Below are positions 16,777-27,049 of a DNA stretch of 64,000 bases, piece after piece. The stretch is from positions 682,001 to 746,000 of the forward strand of contig NZ_QUNO01000002.1 in assembly GCF_003387475.1 (NCBI RefSeq), in the 5' to 3' direction. Position numbers and translations under genes: made by a program. Source of the stretch: Kutzneria buriramensis (GTDB taxonomy: Bacteria; Actinomycetota; Actinomycetes; Mycobacteriales; Pseudonocardiaceae). The first letter of the stretch is position 1, and every line of letters begins with the position of its first letter. Below the pieces are notes generated by a model. That model did not search any database, was not told the origin of the DNA, and was given only the letters and a program-made list of their open reading frames with translations.

Positions 16777-17472
16777 ATGCCACCGACTCGCACACCGCAC
16801 CGCCTCCGGGTCCGCGCCACCGAGCGCATCACGCCGCACATGATCAGGGTGACCTTCGGCGGCGCCCCGGACACCGTCGACAACGGCTTCACCGACCGCT
16901 ACGTCAAGCTGCTGTTCCCCGGCGACCCGCAGCCGGTCCGCCGCACGTACACGATCCGCGCCCACGACGCCGGCGAGCTGACCATCGACTTCGTGCACCA
17001 CGGCGACACCGGCCTGGCCGGCCCGTGGGCGGCCAGCGCCAAGCCCGGCGACGAGCTGGAGTTCGTCGGCCCGGGCGGCGCCTACGCCCCGGACCCGACC
17101 GCCGACTGGCACCTGCTGATCGGCGACGAGAGTGCCCTGCCGGCCATCGGCGCCGCCCTGGAAGCCCTCCCGGCCGACGCGAAGGTGATCACCGTCGTCG
17201 GCAGCGAGGAGCCGCAGCCGCTCCCCCACGACGTCACCTGGGTGTCGCCGGCCAAGGTCGTGTCGACGGTACAGGGCCTGACCTTCCCGGCCGGGCGCGT
17301 GCACGCCTTCGTGCACGGCGAGGCGGGCATGGTCAAGGAGCTGCGCGCGCACCTGACCGCCGACCGCGGCCTGACCCGCGAGCAGTTGTCGATCTCCGGC
17401 TACTGGCGACGCGGCCTGGAGGAGGGCGCGTTCCAGGAGTGGAAGCGCGCTACAGCCGACGCAGCCCGCTGA
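16777..17472 (+). CDS. Siderophore-interacting protein (ViuB-like ferric-siderophore reductase)
   Basis: The 231-residue FAD-binding oxidoreductase of the SIP/ViuB family has RITPHMIRVTFGG (FAD domain start), RRTYTIR (FAD-binding RxYT), GDTGLAGPWA and LLIGDESALPAIGAAL (NAD(P)H pocket), and ends with SGYWRRGLEEGAF, typical of the family. It reduces ferric siderophores in the cytosol to release iron. An iron box covers its promoter. Its last 23 bases overlap, tail to tail, the end of the DUF742 gene. Confidence 0.95.
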   Translation: MPPTRTPHRLRVRATERITPHMIRVTFGGAPDTVDNGFTDRYVKLLFPGDPQPVRRTYTIRAHDAGELTIDFVHHGDTGLAGPWAASAKPGDELEFVGPGGAYAPDPTADWHLLIGDESALPAIGAALEALPADAKVITVVGSEEPQPLPHDVTWVSPAKVVSTVQGLTFPAGRVHAFVHGEAGMVKELRAHLTADRGLTREQLSISGYWRRGLEEGAFQEWKRATADAAR

Positions 17473-17974
17473 GCACCCGCTCCATCAGCCCCAGGTTCGG
17501 CACGCCGTCGCCCGCCTGGTCGGCGGCGTGCACGAAGACCAGCCCGAGGCCGGCCATGTCGCCCACGAGCACCTTGGACACGCCGAGCGGGATCGCCAGC
17601 AGCGCGGCGATCTCGGCCACCGACCGGGTCTGCACGCACAGGTCGGCGATGGCCCGGTACTCGGCCTGCAACGGCTCGGTCGTGGTGCTGCCGTGCTCGC
17701 TCGTCGAGACGAGTGTCTCGATCTGCAAGGGCACCTCGGACCGTGTTCGGCCACCGGTCCAGGCGTAGGCGCGCACGATCGCGGCCTGCTCGTCCTGCTC
17801 GCCGGCCGCCTGCGGCGCGGCCGCCGGCGTGGGCGCCGACGGCTCGTGCTCGGCGTGCCGACCCTCGGGCTCGGCCCGGCCGCGACGACCGCGGCCGCCG
17901 TTGAGCGTGAAGCCGTTGAGCACGTCCGCGAACGTGCTCTCCGCGGGGTCTTCGCCCCAGTCCTCGGTGTTCAT
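17450..17974 (-). CDS. cvnC: DUF742 protein, conservon component C
   Basis: A 174-residue protein with an acidic and Arg/Pro-rich N-terminus (about 1-70) and a C-terminal DUF742 winged-helix-like domain (VRAYAWTGGRT, ETLVST, IADLCVQTRSVAEIAALL, GVSKVLVGDMAGLGLV). It matches CvnC of Streptomyces conservons, four-gene modules (kinase-like A, roadblock B, DUF742 C, Ras-like GTPase D) that assemble a membrane-linked switch. It is the last gene of this set. No GTPase gene follows: the stop codon already overlaps the convergent siderophore-interacting gene. Confidence 0.9.
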   Translation of the reverse strand: MNTEDWGEDPAESTFADVLNGFTLNGGRGRRGRAEPEGRHAEHEPSAPTPAAAPQAAGEQDEQAAIVRAYAWTGGRTRSEVPLQIETLVSTSEHGSTTTEPLQAEYRAIADLCVQTRSVAEIAALLAIPLGVSKVLVGDMAGLGLVFVHAADQAGDGVPNLGLMERVLSGLRRL

Positions 17975-17982
17975 CTCCACCC

Positions 17983-18426
17983 TCAGACGGGCTGGCTGTC
18001 CATTGCCTGCTTGGCGACCTTCAGTTCGGCGCGCAGCTCCGGCGTGAGCAGCGGCCCGACCTGGTCGACGAGCACGGTCATCTCGTAGGCCACCTGGCCG
18101 ACGTCGCAGTTGGGCGCCGCCAGCACCGCGAGGCACGAGCCGTCCATGATCGTCATCAGCAGCAGGATGCCGCCCTGCATCTCCACGACGGTCCGGCGCA
18201 CCGGTCCCCCGTCGAAGCAGCGGGAGGCGCCCTGCGTCAGGCTGACCGCGCCGGCCGCGATGGCCGCGACCTGCTCGGCCCGGTCCGCGGGCAGTCGCGC
18301 GGACGAGGTGAGCAGCACCCCGTCCACGGAGACGACGACCGCGTGCGCTACGCCCGGCACGTGCTCGGCGAAGTTGTTGACCAACCACCCGAACTGGTTC
18401 ACCTGCCGCGACTGGGGTGCGGTCAT
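17983..18426 (-). CDS. cvnB: Roadblock/LC7 protein, conservon component B
   Basis: The 147-residue roadblock/LC7 domain protein (NNFAEHVPGVAHAVVVSVDG, LLTSSARLP, AAGAVSLTQGASRCF, LLLMTIMDGSCLAVLA) is the CvnB type that normally acts as partner of the CvnD GTPase. It starts in a 4-bp overlap with the end of cvnA and lies 8 bp before cvnC, so the three genes form one transcript. The usual G-protein partner is not encoded next to it. Confidence 0.95.
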   Translation of the reverse strand: MTAPQSRQVNQFGWLVNNFAEHVPGVAHAVVVSVDGVLLTSSARLPADRAEQVAAIAAGAVSLTQGASRCFDGGPVRRTVVEMQGGILLLMTIMDGSCLAVLAAPNCDVGQVAYEMTVLVDQVGPLLTPELRAELKVAKQAMDSQPV

Positions 18427-21368
18427 GGGCTCTCCTGCCCCCGTTCGTTCTCACTCGACGCTGCTGCACCAGTGTGGTCCTGACGGATACCAGACTGGTA
18501 ACTGGCAAGGAACCCGCGTGTCCGGTTCGGGTCGCGGTTGGCGGCGGCCGTGGCCGGACCGCCGTCCGGGGCCCCGGCGGCCTTGAACAGCCCCGCCTTC
18601 GGCACCCGTTTGGGCAGGCCAGCCCCGTTCTGCTCGCCCTGCGGCCGGGCGGTCGGCGCGGGTCGCGCCGCCGGCGGCTCGGCCGGCCAGACCGGCTCCG
18701 ACGGCGCTGCCGGGGTCGGTTCGGGCACGTTCGTGCCCGACGGGTTCACCTGAACGGGGGAACCCTTGGGTGGCTCTCCATTCAGGTGCTCGAACCAAGC
18801 GTAGCTGGTCGGTTCCAGCGAGACCTCCGGTCGTCGGACGGGTGCAGGACCCTGACGCGGCGGCGGACTCGCGTTGGCGGGCGTGTTGGCGGCGAACCAG
18901 GTCGACCCCTCGGCGGGGACCGGCGGCTGGACGGCGGGCGGCGGCTGGAACGCGGGGCGGGGCATGCTCCCGGTCGACTCGACGACCGGCGGCCCCGCGT
19001 TCGGCGGCACGGCGTTCGGCGGCGCACCGTTCGGAGATGCCGGGCGGGACTGCGTGGGCGGCTGCACCGGCCGCGACGGCGGCCGGCGGGTGGGCAGCGG
19101 CGTAGGCGACGGGTCGATGGCCTTGACCACGTTCGGCGGCGGCGTGTCGGGCACCACCGGCGCGTTGCGCTGCGGCGGGTCCCACGGCTCGTCCTCGACG
19201 CTGTCGCTCGGCCAGACGACGTCCTCCACCAGCGGGTCGAGGCGGCGGGTGTCGTCGGGGGCGATGCGCGGGGCGGGCGCCCCGTTCCCGTTGAGGCCGG
19301 CCTCGGCCGGCCCGCCCAGCGGGCGCTCGCGGCCGCCACCGCTGCCGCGGACGACCAGCTCGGCCGGCACCGTGACGACCGCGGACAGACCGTCGCCGCC
19401 GTGGCGCGGCTCGAAGCGGACCAGGAACGAGTGCCGGCTGGCCAGCCGGCCGACCACGAACAGACCCATCTGCCGGGACACCGGCACCTCGACGGCGGCG
19501 CCGGCCGAGACGCGGTTGTTGGCCTCGCCGAGTTCCGTCTCCCCCATGCCGATGCCCTGGTCGACGACCTGGATCACGATGTCGCCGTTGACGTCTCGGT
19601 GGCTGTCCACGGTGACCTGCGTGTCCGGGCGGGAGAACGCGGTGGCGTTGTCCAGCAGCTCGGCGATCAGGCGGACGAGGTCGCCGGCGGCGTAGCCGAC
19701 GATGGTCGCGGTCGGCGCGGAGCGGACCACCGCGCGCTGGTAGTGCTCGATCTCGGAGACGGCGGCGCGCAGCACGTCGCCCAGCGGCAGCGGCTTGGTG
19801 AACCGGCGCGACAGGTCCAGGCCCGACAGCACCATCAGGTTCTCGTTGTTGCGCCGCATGCGGGTGGCGAGGTGGTCGAGCTTGAACAGGTTGGCCAGCT
19901 GCTCGGGGTTCTCCTCGTGCCGCTCCAGCTGCTCCATGAGGCGCAGCTGCCGTTCCACCAGACCCTGGCTGCGCCGGGACAGGTTGACGAAGATGTTGCC
20001 GAGGTTGCTGCGCAGACTGGCCTGCTCGGCCGCGGACTTGACGGCCTGGCCGTGCACCTCGTCGAAGGCCCGGGCCACCTGCCCGAACTCCTCAGTCGTG
20101 TACACCGGCACGGGGTCGATGGTGACGTCGTCGCCGCGCCCCTCGCGGATCTTGGCCACGGCCTCGGGCAGTCGCCGCGAGGCGACGTCGAGGGCGGTGC
20201 GGCGGAGCACGCCCAGCGATCCGAGCAGGTAGCGGCCGACGACCAGGCCGATGCCGCCGGCGAGCAGCACGGTCACGACCAGCACGACCGACTCCAGGCC
20301 GGCCCGGTCGCTGCTGCCCTCCTGGAGGTCGGTGGCGGTGTTGCGGACCTGCGCCGCGATGTTGTTCGCGACCTTGTCCACCAGCGCCACGGTGGCGTCG
20401 GAGGTCCGATTCCACTCGTCCTGCGGGATGGTCAGGCCGGCGGGCGGCGGGGCCTGGTGCACCCCGGTGGTCTTCTTGGCGCCCACGTTGTTCTGCACCG
20501 GCGCCGCCTGCCCGACGGGCTGGGTCGACGCGAAGTCGAGCAGCTGCCGCCGCGTGCCGACGTCCACACCGGCGACCGTTTGCTGGTACGCCTGCTGCCA
20601 TTCGGGCGAGGCGACGGCCTGGAAGTTCGAGACGTTGTCGTCGAACCGGGTCTCGGAGGCGGCCAGCATCTTGGACTCGGCGTCCACCAGGTGGCCGCGG
20701 GCGATGCCGACCAGCACGACCGCCTGCTGGAGCCGGATCTGCTCCTGCGCGCCCTCCAGGTCCAGCAGCGCCGTCGCCGGACTGGACAGCTGCGGGTCGC
20801 CGAGCTGCACCACCAGCGCCTGGTCGAAGTTCAGGGCGGTGGTGATGATCTGCGTGTAGGCGGAGACGGCGTCGGTGTCGTTGTCCTGGGACTGCTCCAC
20901 CGGGCGGCGGATGGCCGGCAACTGGCCCAGTGACAATTCGAGGTCGTTGAACCACGCCGACGCCGCCGGCGTCAGTCCGGTGGTGCGGTGGGCGGCGTCG
21001 GCGAGCTTGCCGGCCGCGGCGTCCACGGACTTGCCCTGCTGGTGGAAGGCGGTCACGCCCTGGGCCGGCACCTGCGCGGCGAGGGTGCGCTCGCGCTGCA
21101 ACTGGGTGGTGAGCGGGCCGATCGTGTCCCGCAGCGCGATCACGCGCTGGATGGTGGTGTACGAGTCGGCCTGCGCGATCTCGCTGCGCACCTGGAGGAA
21201 GCCGAGAGTCACGGCCACCACGACCGGAACCACCAGCACCGCGGCGAGCTTCACCAGCACCGGCCAGTTGCGCCACCGGGCGACCGTGTGCCACCACGGA
21301 CCCGGGCTGGGCTGAACCACTGTGCGTCCTTCCTCGGTTATCACTGGCAGCGGGCGCGGCAGTCGCAC
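18423..21368 (-). CDS. cvnA: Nitrate/sulfonate-sensing-domain histidine-kinase-like protein, conservon component A
   Basis: The protein has 981 residues. After a first membrane helix (about 37-60, LVKLAAVLVVPVVVAVTLGF) comes an extracellular NIT-type sensor domain (to about 350), a second helix (VVLVVTVLLAGGIGLVVG), a HAMP segment, a DHLATRMRRNNENL helix in the place of an H-box, and a HATPase domain with ELLDNATAFSRPDT (N box) and DQGIGMG (G1). A proline-rich, probably disordered tail of about 270 residues follows. This is the CvnA architecture. The start is a GTG at 21368 with AAAGGGGAAG upstream; a later GTG is possible. Confidence 0.9.
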   Translation of the reverse strand: MRLPRPLPVITEEGRTVVQPSPGPWWHTVARWRNWPVLVKLAAVLVVPVVVAVTLGFLQVRSEIAQADSYTTIQRVIALRDTIGPLTTQLQRERTLAAQVPAQGVTAFHQQGKSVDAAAGKLADAAHRTTGLTPAASAWFNDLELSLGQLPAIRRPVEQSQDNDTDAVSAYTQIITTALNFDQALVVQLGDPQLSSPATALLDLEGAQEQIRLQQAVVLVGIARGHLVDAESKMLAASETRFDDNVSNFQAVASPEWQQAYQQTVAGVDVGTRRQLLDFASTQPVGQAAPVQNNVGAKKTTGVHQAPPPAGLTIPQDEWNRTSDATVALVDKVANNIAAQVRNTATDLQEGSSDRAGLESVVLVVTVLLAGGIGLVVGRYLLGSLGVLRRTALDVASRRLPEAVAKIREGRGDDVTIDPVPVYTTEEFGQVARAFDEVHGQAVKSAAEQASLRSNLGNIFVNLSRRSQGLVERQLRLMEQLERHEENPEQLANLFKLDHLATRMRRNNENLMVLSGLDLSRRFTKPLPLGDVLRAAVSEIEHYQRAVVRSAPTATIVGYAAGDLVRLIAELLDNATAFSRPDTQVTVDSHRDVNGDIVIQVVDQGIGMGETELGEANNRVSAGAAVEVPVSRQMGLFVVGRLASRHSFLVRFEPRHGGDGLSAVVTVPAELVVRGSGGGRERPLGGPAEAGLNGNGAPAPRIAPDDTRRLDPLVEDVVWPSDSVEDEPWDPPQRNAPVVPDTPPPNVVKAIDPSPTPLPTRRPPSRPVQPPTQSRPASPNGAPPNAVPPNAGPPVVESTGSMPRPAFQPPPAVQPPVPAEGSTWFAANTPANASPPPRQGPAPVRRPEVSLEPTSYAWFEHLNGEPPKGSPVQVNPSGTNVPEPTPAAPSEPVWPAEPPAARPAPTARPQGEQNGAGLPKRVPKAGLFKAAGAPDGGPATAAANRDPNRTRGFLASYQSGIRQDHTGAAASSENERGQESP

Positions 21369-21667
21369 CGGGTTCGTCCGGCTTCCCCTTTAGACGGTTA
21401 TCCGCCGATACGGGAAACGCGTTACGGACTTCTGGCCGCTGGTGGGGTGTACTCCAGCACGAATTGCACTGTCAAGGCCGACACGTCAGACGGAGCCATT
21501 ACCTCGCAGCGGAATGGGCCGACTACGCATCGCGAGTGATCCACGCGGACGCGCCCGGCCTGCGCGCGAGTGATCCACGTGGACGCGCCCGGCCTGCGGT
21601 TGACTCCCCTGTGACCCCGGCTAGAGTTGGCCGACTTCAACCGTGTCGGCTCGTCCGGGAGGACAGG
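21369..21667. promoter_or_regulatory. 299-bp divergent intergenic region
   Basis: This holds the promoters of cvnA (minus) and the DUF485-symporter pair (plus). I see no gene. The notable content is a tandem 34-bp repeat (separate entry), about 70 bases upstream of the GTG start of the DUF485 gene. Confidence 0.5.
21533..21600 (+). repeat. Tandem 34-bp direct repeat upstream of DUF485-actP
   Basis: Units 21533-21566 and 21567-21600 agree over 32 of 34 positions counted from CGAGTGATCCACG, with one internal C/T change and differing only at the last two bases otherwise. The second unit contains the palindrome TCCACGTGGA; in the first it is broken by the C/T change. Head-to-tail spacing of about three helical turns is suitable for a pair of activator or repressor sites. 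Confidence 0.7.
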
Positions 21668-22066
21668 GTGACCACAGCTGCGTCGACGTCGGGTCGACAC
21701 GCGGCCGCCGAACCGGACCGGCGGGTGTTCGGCGGTCAGCCGTCCACCGCGCCGCAGAAACCGGACTTCGAGGCCATCCAGGACAGCGCCGAGTTCGCCG
21801 AACTGCGCCGGCGGCTGCGCCGATTCGTGTTCCCGATGACCGCGCTCTTCCTGGTGTGGTACCTCACCTATGTGCTGTTGTCGGCATACGCCCACGCGTT
21901 CATGGCGACCCAGGTGTTCGGTCTGGTCAACGTGGGCCTGCTGCTCGGTTTGGCGCAATTCGTCTCGACCGTGCTGATCACATTGGCCTACAACCGATTC
22001 GCCCGCCGCCGGATCGACCCGCAGGTGGCCCTGATCCGCGCGCACGCCGGAGTGGAGAGCAAGTGA
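21668..22066 (+). CDS. DUF485 membrane protein
   Basis: The 132-residue small membrane protein has a charged N-terminus (about 1-55) and two membrane helices (FPMTALFLVWYLTYVLLSAY and GLLLGLAQFVSTVLITLAY) joined by a short loop, which is the DUF485 (YjcH-like) pattern. Such proteins are nearly always coded just before an ActP-type symporter and presumably help it. The GTG start at 21668 has GGGAGGACA upstream. The stop overlaps the symporter GTG start by 3 bases within GTGA. Confidence 0.9.
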   Translation: MTTAASTSGRHAAAEPDRRVFGGQPSTAPQKPDFEAIQDSAEFAELRRRLRRFVFPMTALFLVWYLTYVLLSAYAHAFMATQVFGLVNVGLLLGLAQFVSTVLITLAYNRFARRRIDPQVALIRAHAGVESK

Positions 22067-23652
22067 GGGTTCTCGCCGACGGGATGGCCACCGGCAACCC
22101 GCTGATCAACCTGAGCGTCTTCGTGCTGTTCGCGGCCGTGACGCTCTACATCGTCTACCGCGTCAGCAGCGGCAACGTGACGGCCTCGAACTACTACGCG
22201 GCCGACGGCGGGTTCACCGGGGCGCAGAACGGCATCGCGCTGTCCGGCGACTTCCTGTCGGCCGCGTCGTTCCTGGGCATCGCCGGCGGCATCGCGGTGC
22301 ACGGCTACGACGGCTTCCTGTACTCGGTCGGCTGGGTCGTCGCCTGGCTCGTCGGGCTGCTGCTGATCGGCGAGATGCTGCGCAACACGGGCCGGTTCAC
22401 CATCGGCGACGTGATGGCCTACCGGATGCGGCAGCGCCCGGTGCGCGCCGCCGCCGCGATCTCCACGCTGGTGATCTCGTTCTTCTACATGCTCGCGCAG
22501 ATGGCCGGCGCGGGTGGTCTGGTCGCGCTGCTGCTGGGCATCCACGACCGCCTCGGCCAGTCGCTGCTGATCGTGGTCGTCGGCGTGATCATGATCTTCT
22601 ACGTGCTCGTCGGCGGCATGAAGGGCACCACCTGGGTGCAGATCATCAAGGCCGTGTTCCTGCTGTTGTGCTGCACCCTGATCAGCGTCTTCCTGCTGGG
22701 CAAGTTCGGCTTCGACTTCTCCGCGATCCTGGACCGGGCCACCCAGAACAACAAGCTGGGCACCTCGATCCTCGGGCCGGGCGCGCAGTACGGCAAGAAC
22801 GAGTTGGACTTCGTGTCCCTGGCGCTGACACTGGTGCTGGGCATCTGCAGCCTGCCGCACGTGCTGATGCGCTTCTACACCGTGCCGGACGCCAAGCAGG
22901 CGCGACGCTCGCTGGTGTGGGCGATCTGGACGGTGTTCATCTTCTACCTGTGCACGCTGGTGATCGGCTACGGCGCCAGCGCGCTGGTCGGCACGGACGC
23001 GATCCTGCACGCTCCCGGTGGCGAGAACTCGGCCGCGCCGCTGCTGGCGTTCCGGATCGGCGGCACGGTGCTGCTCGGCGTCGTGTCCGCGGCCGCGTTC
23101 GCGACCATCCTCGCCGTGGTCGCCGGCCTGACGCTGGCTTCGTCGGCGTCGTTCGCGCACGACGTGTACGCCAACATCATCAAGCGGGGCAAGGCCGATC
23201 CGCGGCGCGAGGTCCGCGTGGCCCGGATGACCGCGCTGGTGGTCGGGTTCTGCGCCATCATCGGCGGCATCGCGGCCAACGGCCAGAACGTGGCGTTCCT
23301 GGTGTCGCTGGCGCTCGCGCTGGCCGCCTCGGCGAACCTGTCGACGCTGCTGTACTCGCTGTTCTGGAAGCGCTTCAACACCACCGGCACCCTGTTCAGC
23401 ATCTACGGCGGCCTCGGCTGCTGCCTGGTGCTGATCATCTTCTCGCCGGTGCTGTCCGGCGCGCCGACCTCACTGATCCCGTCGGCGGACTTCCACTGGT
23501 TCCCGCTGAGCAACCCGGGCCTCGTGTCGATCCCGTTCTCGTTCCTGTGTGGCATCGTCGGCACGTTCGTCGGCGGGCGCAAGGCGGACAACGCCGCCAA
23601 GCAGGCCGAGATGGAGGTCCGGGCACTGACCGGCATCGGCTACAAGCTCTGA
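22063..23652 (+). CDS. actP: Sodium:solute symporter, acetate/monocarboxylate permease (ActP-like)
   Basis: The 529-residue SSS-family transporter has about 13 helices. Typical segments are ASNYYAADGGFTGAQNGIAL, GDFLSAASFLGIAGGIA (Na-binding region of helix 1), GLVALLLGI and PHVLMRFYTVPDAKQAR, as in ActP/MctC permeases for acetate, pyruvate or propionate. The start GTG (22063) overlaps the DUF485 stop (GTGA); an ATG 21 bases later is the alternative. A terminator hairpin follows the gene. Confidence 0.9.
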   Translation: MRVLADGMATGNPLINLSVFVLFAAVTLYIVYRVSSGNVTASNYYAADGGFTGAQNGIALSGDFLSAASFLGIAGGIAVHGYDGFLYSVGWVVAWLVGLLLIGEMLRNTGRFTIGDVMAYRMRQRPVRAAAAISTLVISFFYMLAQMAGAGGLVALLLGIHDRLGQSLLIVVVGVIMIFYVLVGGMKGTTWVQIIKAVFLLLCCTLISVFLLGKFGFDFSAILDRATQNNKLGTSILGPGAQYGKNELDFVSLALTLVLGICSLPHVLMRFYTVPDAKQARRSLVWAIWTVFIFYLCTLVIGYGASALVGTDAILHAPGGENSAAPLLAFRIGGTVLLGVVSAAAFATILAVVAGLTLASSASFAHDVYANIIKRGKADPRREVRVARMTALVVGFCAIIGGIAANGQNVAFLVSLALALAASANLSTLLYSLFWKRFNTTGTLFSIYGGLGCCLVLIIFSPVLSGAPTSLIPSADFHWFPLSNPGLVSIPFSFLCGIVGTFVGGRKADNAAKQAEMEVRALTGIGYKL

Positions 23653-23672
23653 CCAGTTCGCAGAATTTCGTC

Positions 23673-23703
23673 TGAGGGCGCGGCCGTCGAGGCCGCGCCC
23701 TCA
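23673..23703 (+). terminator. Terminator hairpin after actP
   Basis: TGAGGGCGCGGCC (23673-23685) and GGCCGCGCCCTCA (23691-23703) form a perfect 13-bp stem with a 5-base loop, 20 bases after the symporter stop codon. Confidence 0.85.
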
Positions 23704-23725
23704 CTCGTTCAGTCGCTCGTGACTC

Positions 23726-23745
23726 AACCAAGCGTTTGCTAGGTT
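23726..23745. promoter_or_regulatory. Palindromic operator upstream of the DapB-like reductase
   Basis: AACCAAGC (23726-23733) and GCTAGGTT (23738-23745) are inverted with one mismatch around GTTT. The site ends 7 bases before the ATG. The layout resembles TetR-type operators in front of lipid or steroid degradation genes in actinobacteria; no regulator gene is adjacent, so the cognate protein is unknown. Confidence 0.5.
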
Positions 23746-23752
23746 TTGCCCC

Positions 23753-24838
23753 ATGACAGCCACGGTGGTGTGGGGCACGGGCAACATCGGGCGCGCGGCC
23801 ATCCGGGCCGTCGACGCGCACCCGGACCTGACACTGGCGGCCGTGCTGGTGCACGACCCGGCCAAGGTCGGCCGCGACGCCGGCGAGCTCGCGGGGCTCG
23901 ACCGCGCCCTGGGCGTGCCGGCGACCGACGACGTCGACGCGGTGCTGGCCGTCGGGCACCGGGCCGTCGTGTACGCGGCCTCCGGCGACATCCGCCCCAT
24001 GGAGGCGCTGGACGACCTCGCCCGCGCCGTCCGCACCGGCGCCGTGGTCGTCACGCCGGCCCTGTACCCGCTCTACGACCACCGCAACGCGCTGCCGGAG
24101 TTCCGGGACCCGATCCTGGCGGCGATCGCCGACGGCGGCGGCTCGCTGTTCGTCTCGGGCGTGGATCCGGGCTGGGGCAACGACGTGCTGCCGCTGCTGA
24201 TCAGCGGCCTGGGCAGCGTGGTGGACGTGATCCGCTGCCAGGAGATCTTCGACTACTCCACGTACGAGCAGCCGGACTCGGTGCGCAACCTGGTCGGCAT
24301 GGGCCATCCGATGGACTACCAGCCGCCGATGCTGTACCCCACCGTGCCGACGATGGTGTGGGGCGGCCAGATCCGGCTGATGGCCCGCGCGCTCGGCGTG
24401 GAACTGGACGAGATCCGCGAGACGCTGGAGCGCCGGCCGCTGGAGACGACCGTGACCACCCGCACCATGGGCGACTTCGAGGCCGGCACCCAGGGCGCGG
24501 TGCGCTTCGAGGTGCAGGGCGTCGTCGACGGCGAGACGCGGATCGTCATCGAGCACGTCACCCGGATCCATCCCTCCTGCGCCCCGGACTGGCCGATGCC
24601 GCCCAGTGGCGACGGCGCGCACCGGGTGATCATCGAGGGCCGGCCGCGCATCGAGGTCACCGTGGAGGCGACCGACGAGAGCGAGAACCGGTCCGCCGGC
24701 GGCAACGCGACCGCGGTGGGCCGCCTGGTCAACGCCATCGACTGGCTCGTGGCGGCCGAACCCGGCCTGTACGACGCGCTGGACGTGCCGCTGCGGCCGG
24801 CGGCCGGCAAGCTGGGCAAGGCGATCGCCGTCGACTGA
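23753..24838 (+). CDS. NAD(P)-binding dihydrodipicolinate-reductase-like protein
   Basis: A 361-residue protein with an N-terminal Rossmann domain (VVWGTGNIGRAAIRAV, Gly motif at about 8-13) and a C-terminal domain typical of actinobacterial proteins annotated as dihydrodipicolinate reductase or 2,4-diaminopentanoate dehydrogenase-like. It is unlikely to be the housekeeping DapB, which is much shorter. A mycobacterial family of this type accompanies lipid catabolic genes, so an oxidoreductase step on an unknown substrate is likely. It is 22 bp upstream of the AhpD-like gene and probably co-transcribed with it. Confidence 0.75.
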   Translation: MTATVVWGTGNIGRAAIRAVDAHPDLTLAAVLVHDPAKVGRDAGELAGLDRALGVPATDDVDAVLAVGHRAVVYAASGDIRPMEALDDLARAVRTGAVVVTPALYPLYDHRNALPEFRDPILAAIADGGGSLFVSGVDPGWGNDVLPLLISGLGSVVDVIRCQEIFDYSTYEQPDSVRNLVGMGHPMDYQPPMLYPTVPTMVWGGQIRLMARALGVELDEIRETLERRPLETTVTTRTMGDFEAGTQGAVRFEVQGVVDGETRIVIEHVTRIHPSCAPDWPMPPSGDGAHRVIIEGRPRIEVTVEATDESENRSAGGNATAVGRLVNAIDWLVAAEPGLYDALDVPLRPAAGKLGKAIAVD

Positions 24839-24860
24839 CACGTCCCGAGAGGACACTGCG

Positions 24861-25340
24861 ATGAACATCGACATCCCGGCGGGCAAGGACGCGATCGGCT
24901 ACGTGTGGGGCGAGATGGTGCCCGGCATCGGCACCTCCGCCGCGGCCTTCTCGCTGTCGGTGTACCAGCACACCACGTTGGGGCTGCGGGAGTTCGAGGC
25001 CGCGCGGCTGCGGATCGCCCAGATCAACGGGTGCCTGTTCTGCCTGGACTGGCGGACCGACCGGGACGGCGTCAAGGTGGAGGACGACTTCCCCGACGCG
25101 GTCACGAACTGGCGCACCACCGAGGCGTTCGACGAGCGCACCCGGCTGGCCGCCGAGTACGCCGAGCGGTACGCGCTGGACCACCACAACCTGGACGAGG
25201 AGTTCTGGACACGGATGTCCGAGCACTACAGTCAGAGGGAGATCGTCGAGCTGACCATGAGCCTGGGCGCGTGGCTCGCGTTCGGGCGGCTCAACCACGT
25301 GCTGGGCATCGACGCGGTGTGCGTGCTGCCGAACCACTGA
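24861..25340 (+). CDS. AhpD/carboxymuconolactone decarboxylase-family protein
   Basis: The 159-residue protein has the CxxC of the AhpD-like family in NGCLFCLDW (Cys58, Cys61), followed by conserved ERYALDHHN and a LTMSLGAWLAFGRLNH helix near the end. Members are small thiol-disulphide proteins with peroxidase or adaptor roles. It is coded directly after the DapB-like reductase with a GAGAGGAC ribosome site, suggesting a two-gene redox operon. The convergent cholesterol oxidase gene ends 37 bp away. Confidence 0.8.
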   Translation: MNIDIPAGKDAIGYVWGEMVPGIGTSAAAFSLSVYQHTTLGLREFEAARLRIAQINGCLFCLDWRTDRDGVKVEDDFPDAVTNWRTTEAFDERTRLAAEYAERYALDHHNLDEEFWTRMSEHYSQREIVELTMSLGAWLAFGRLNHVLGIDAVCVLPNH

Positions 25341-25377
25341 CGGTGCCGGGGTCGTCGGCGACGGCCCCGGCTCGCGC

Positions 25378-27048
<1,671 letters not shown>

Positions 27049-27049
27049 T

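Noticed and set aside
21533-21600. CRISPR-like repeats
   Set aside because: Only two units, directly adjacent without spacers and without cas genes; better seen as tandem binding sites.
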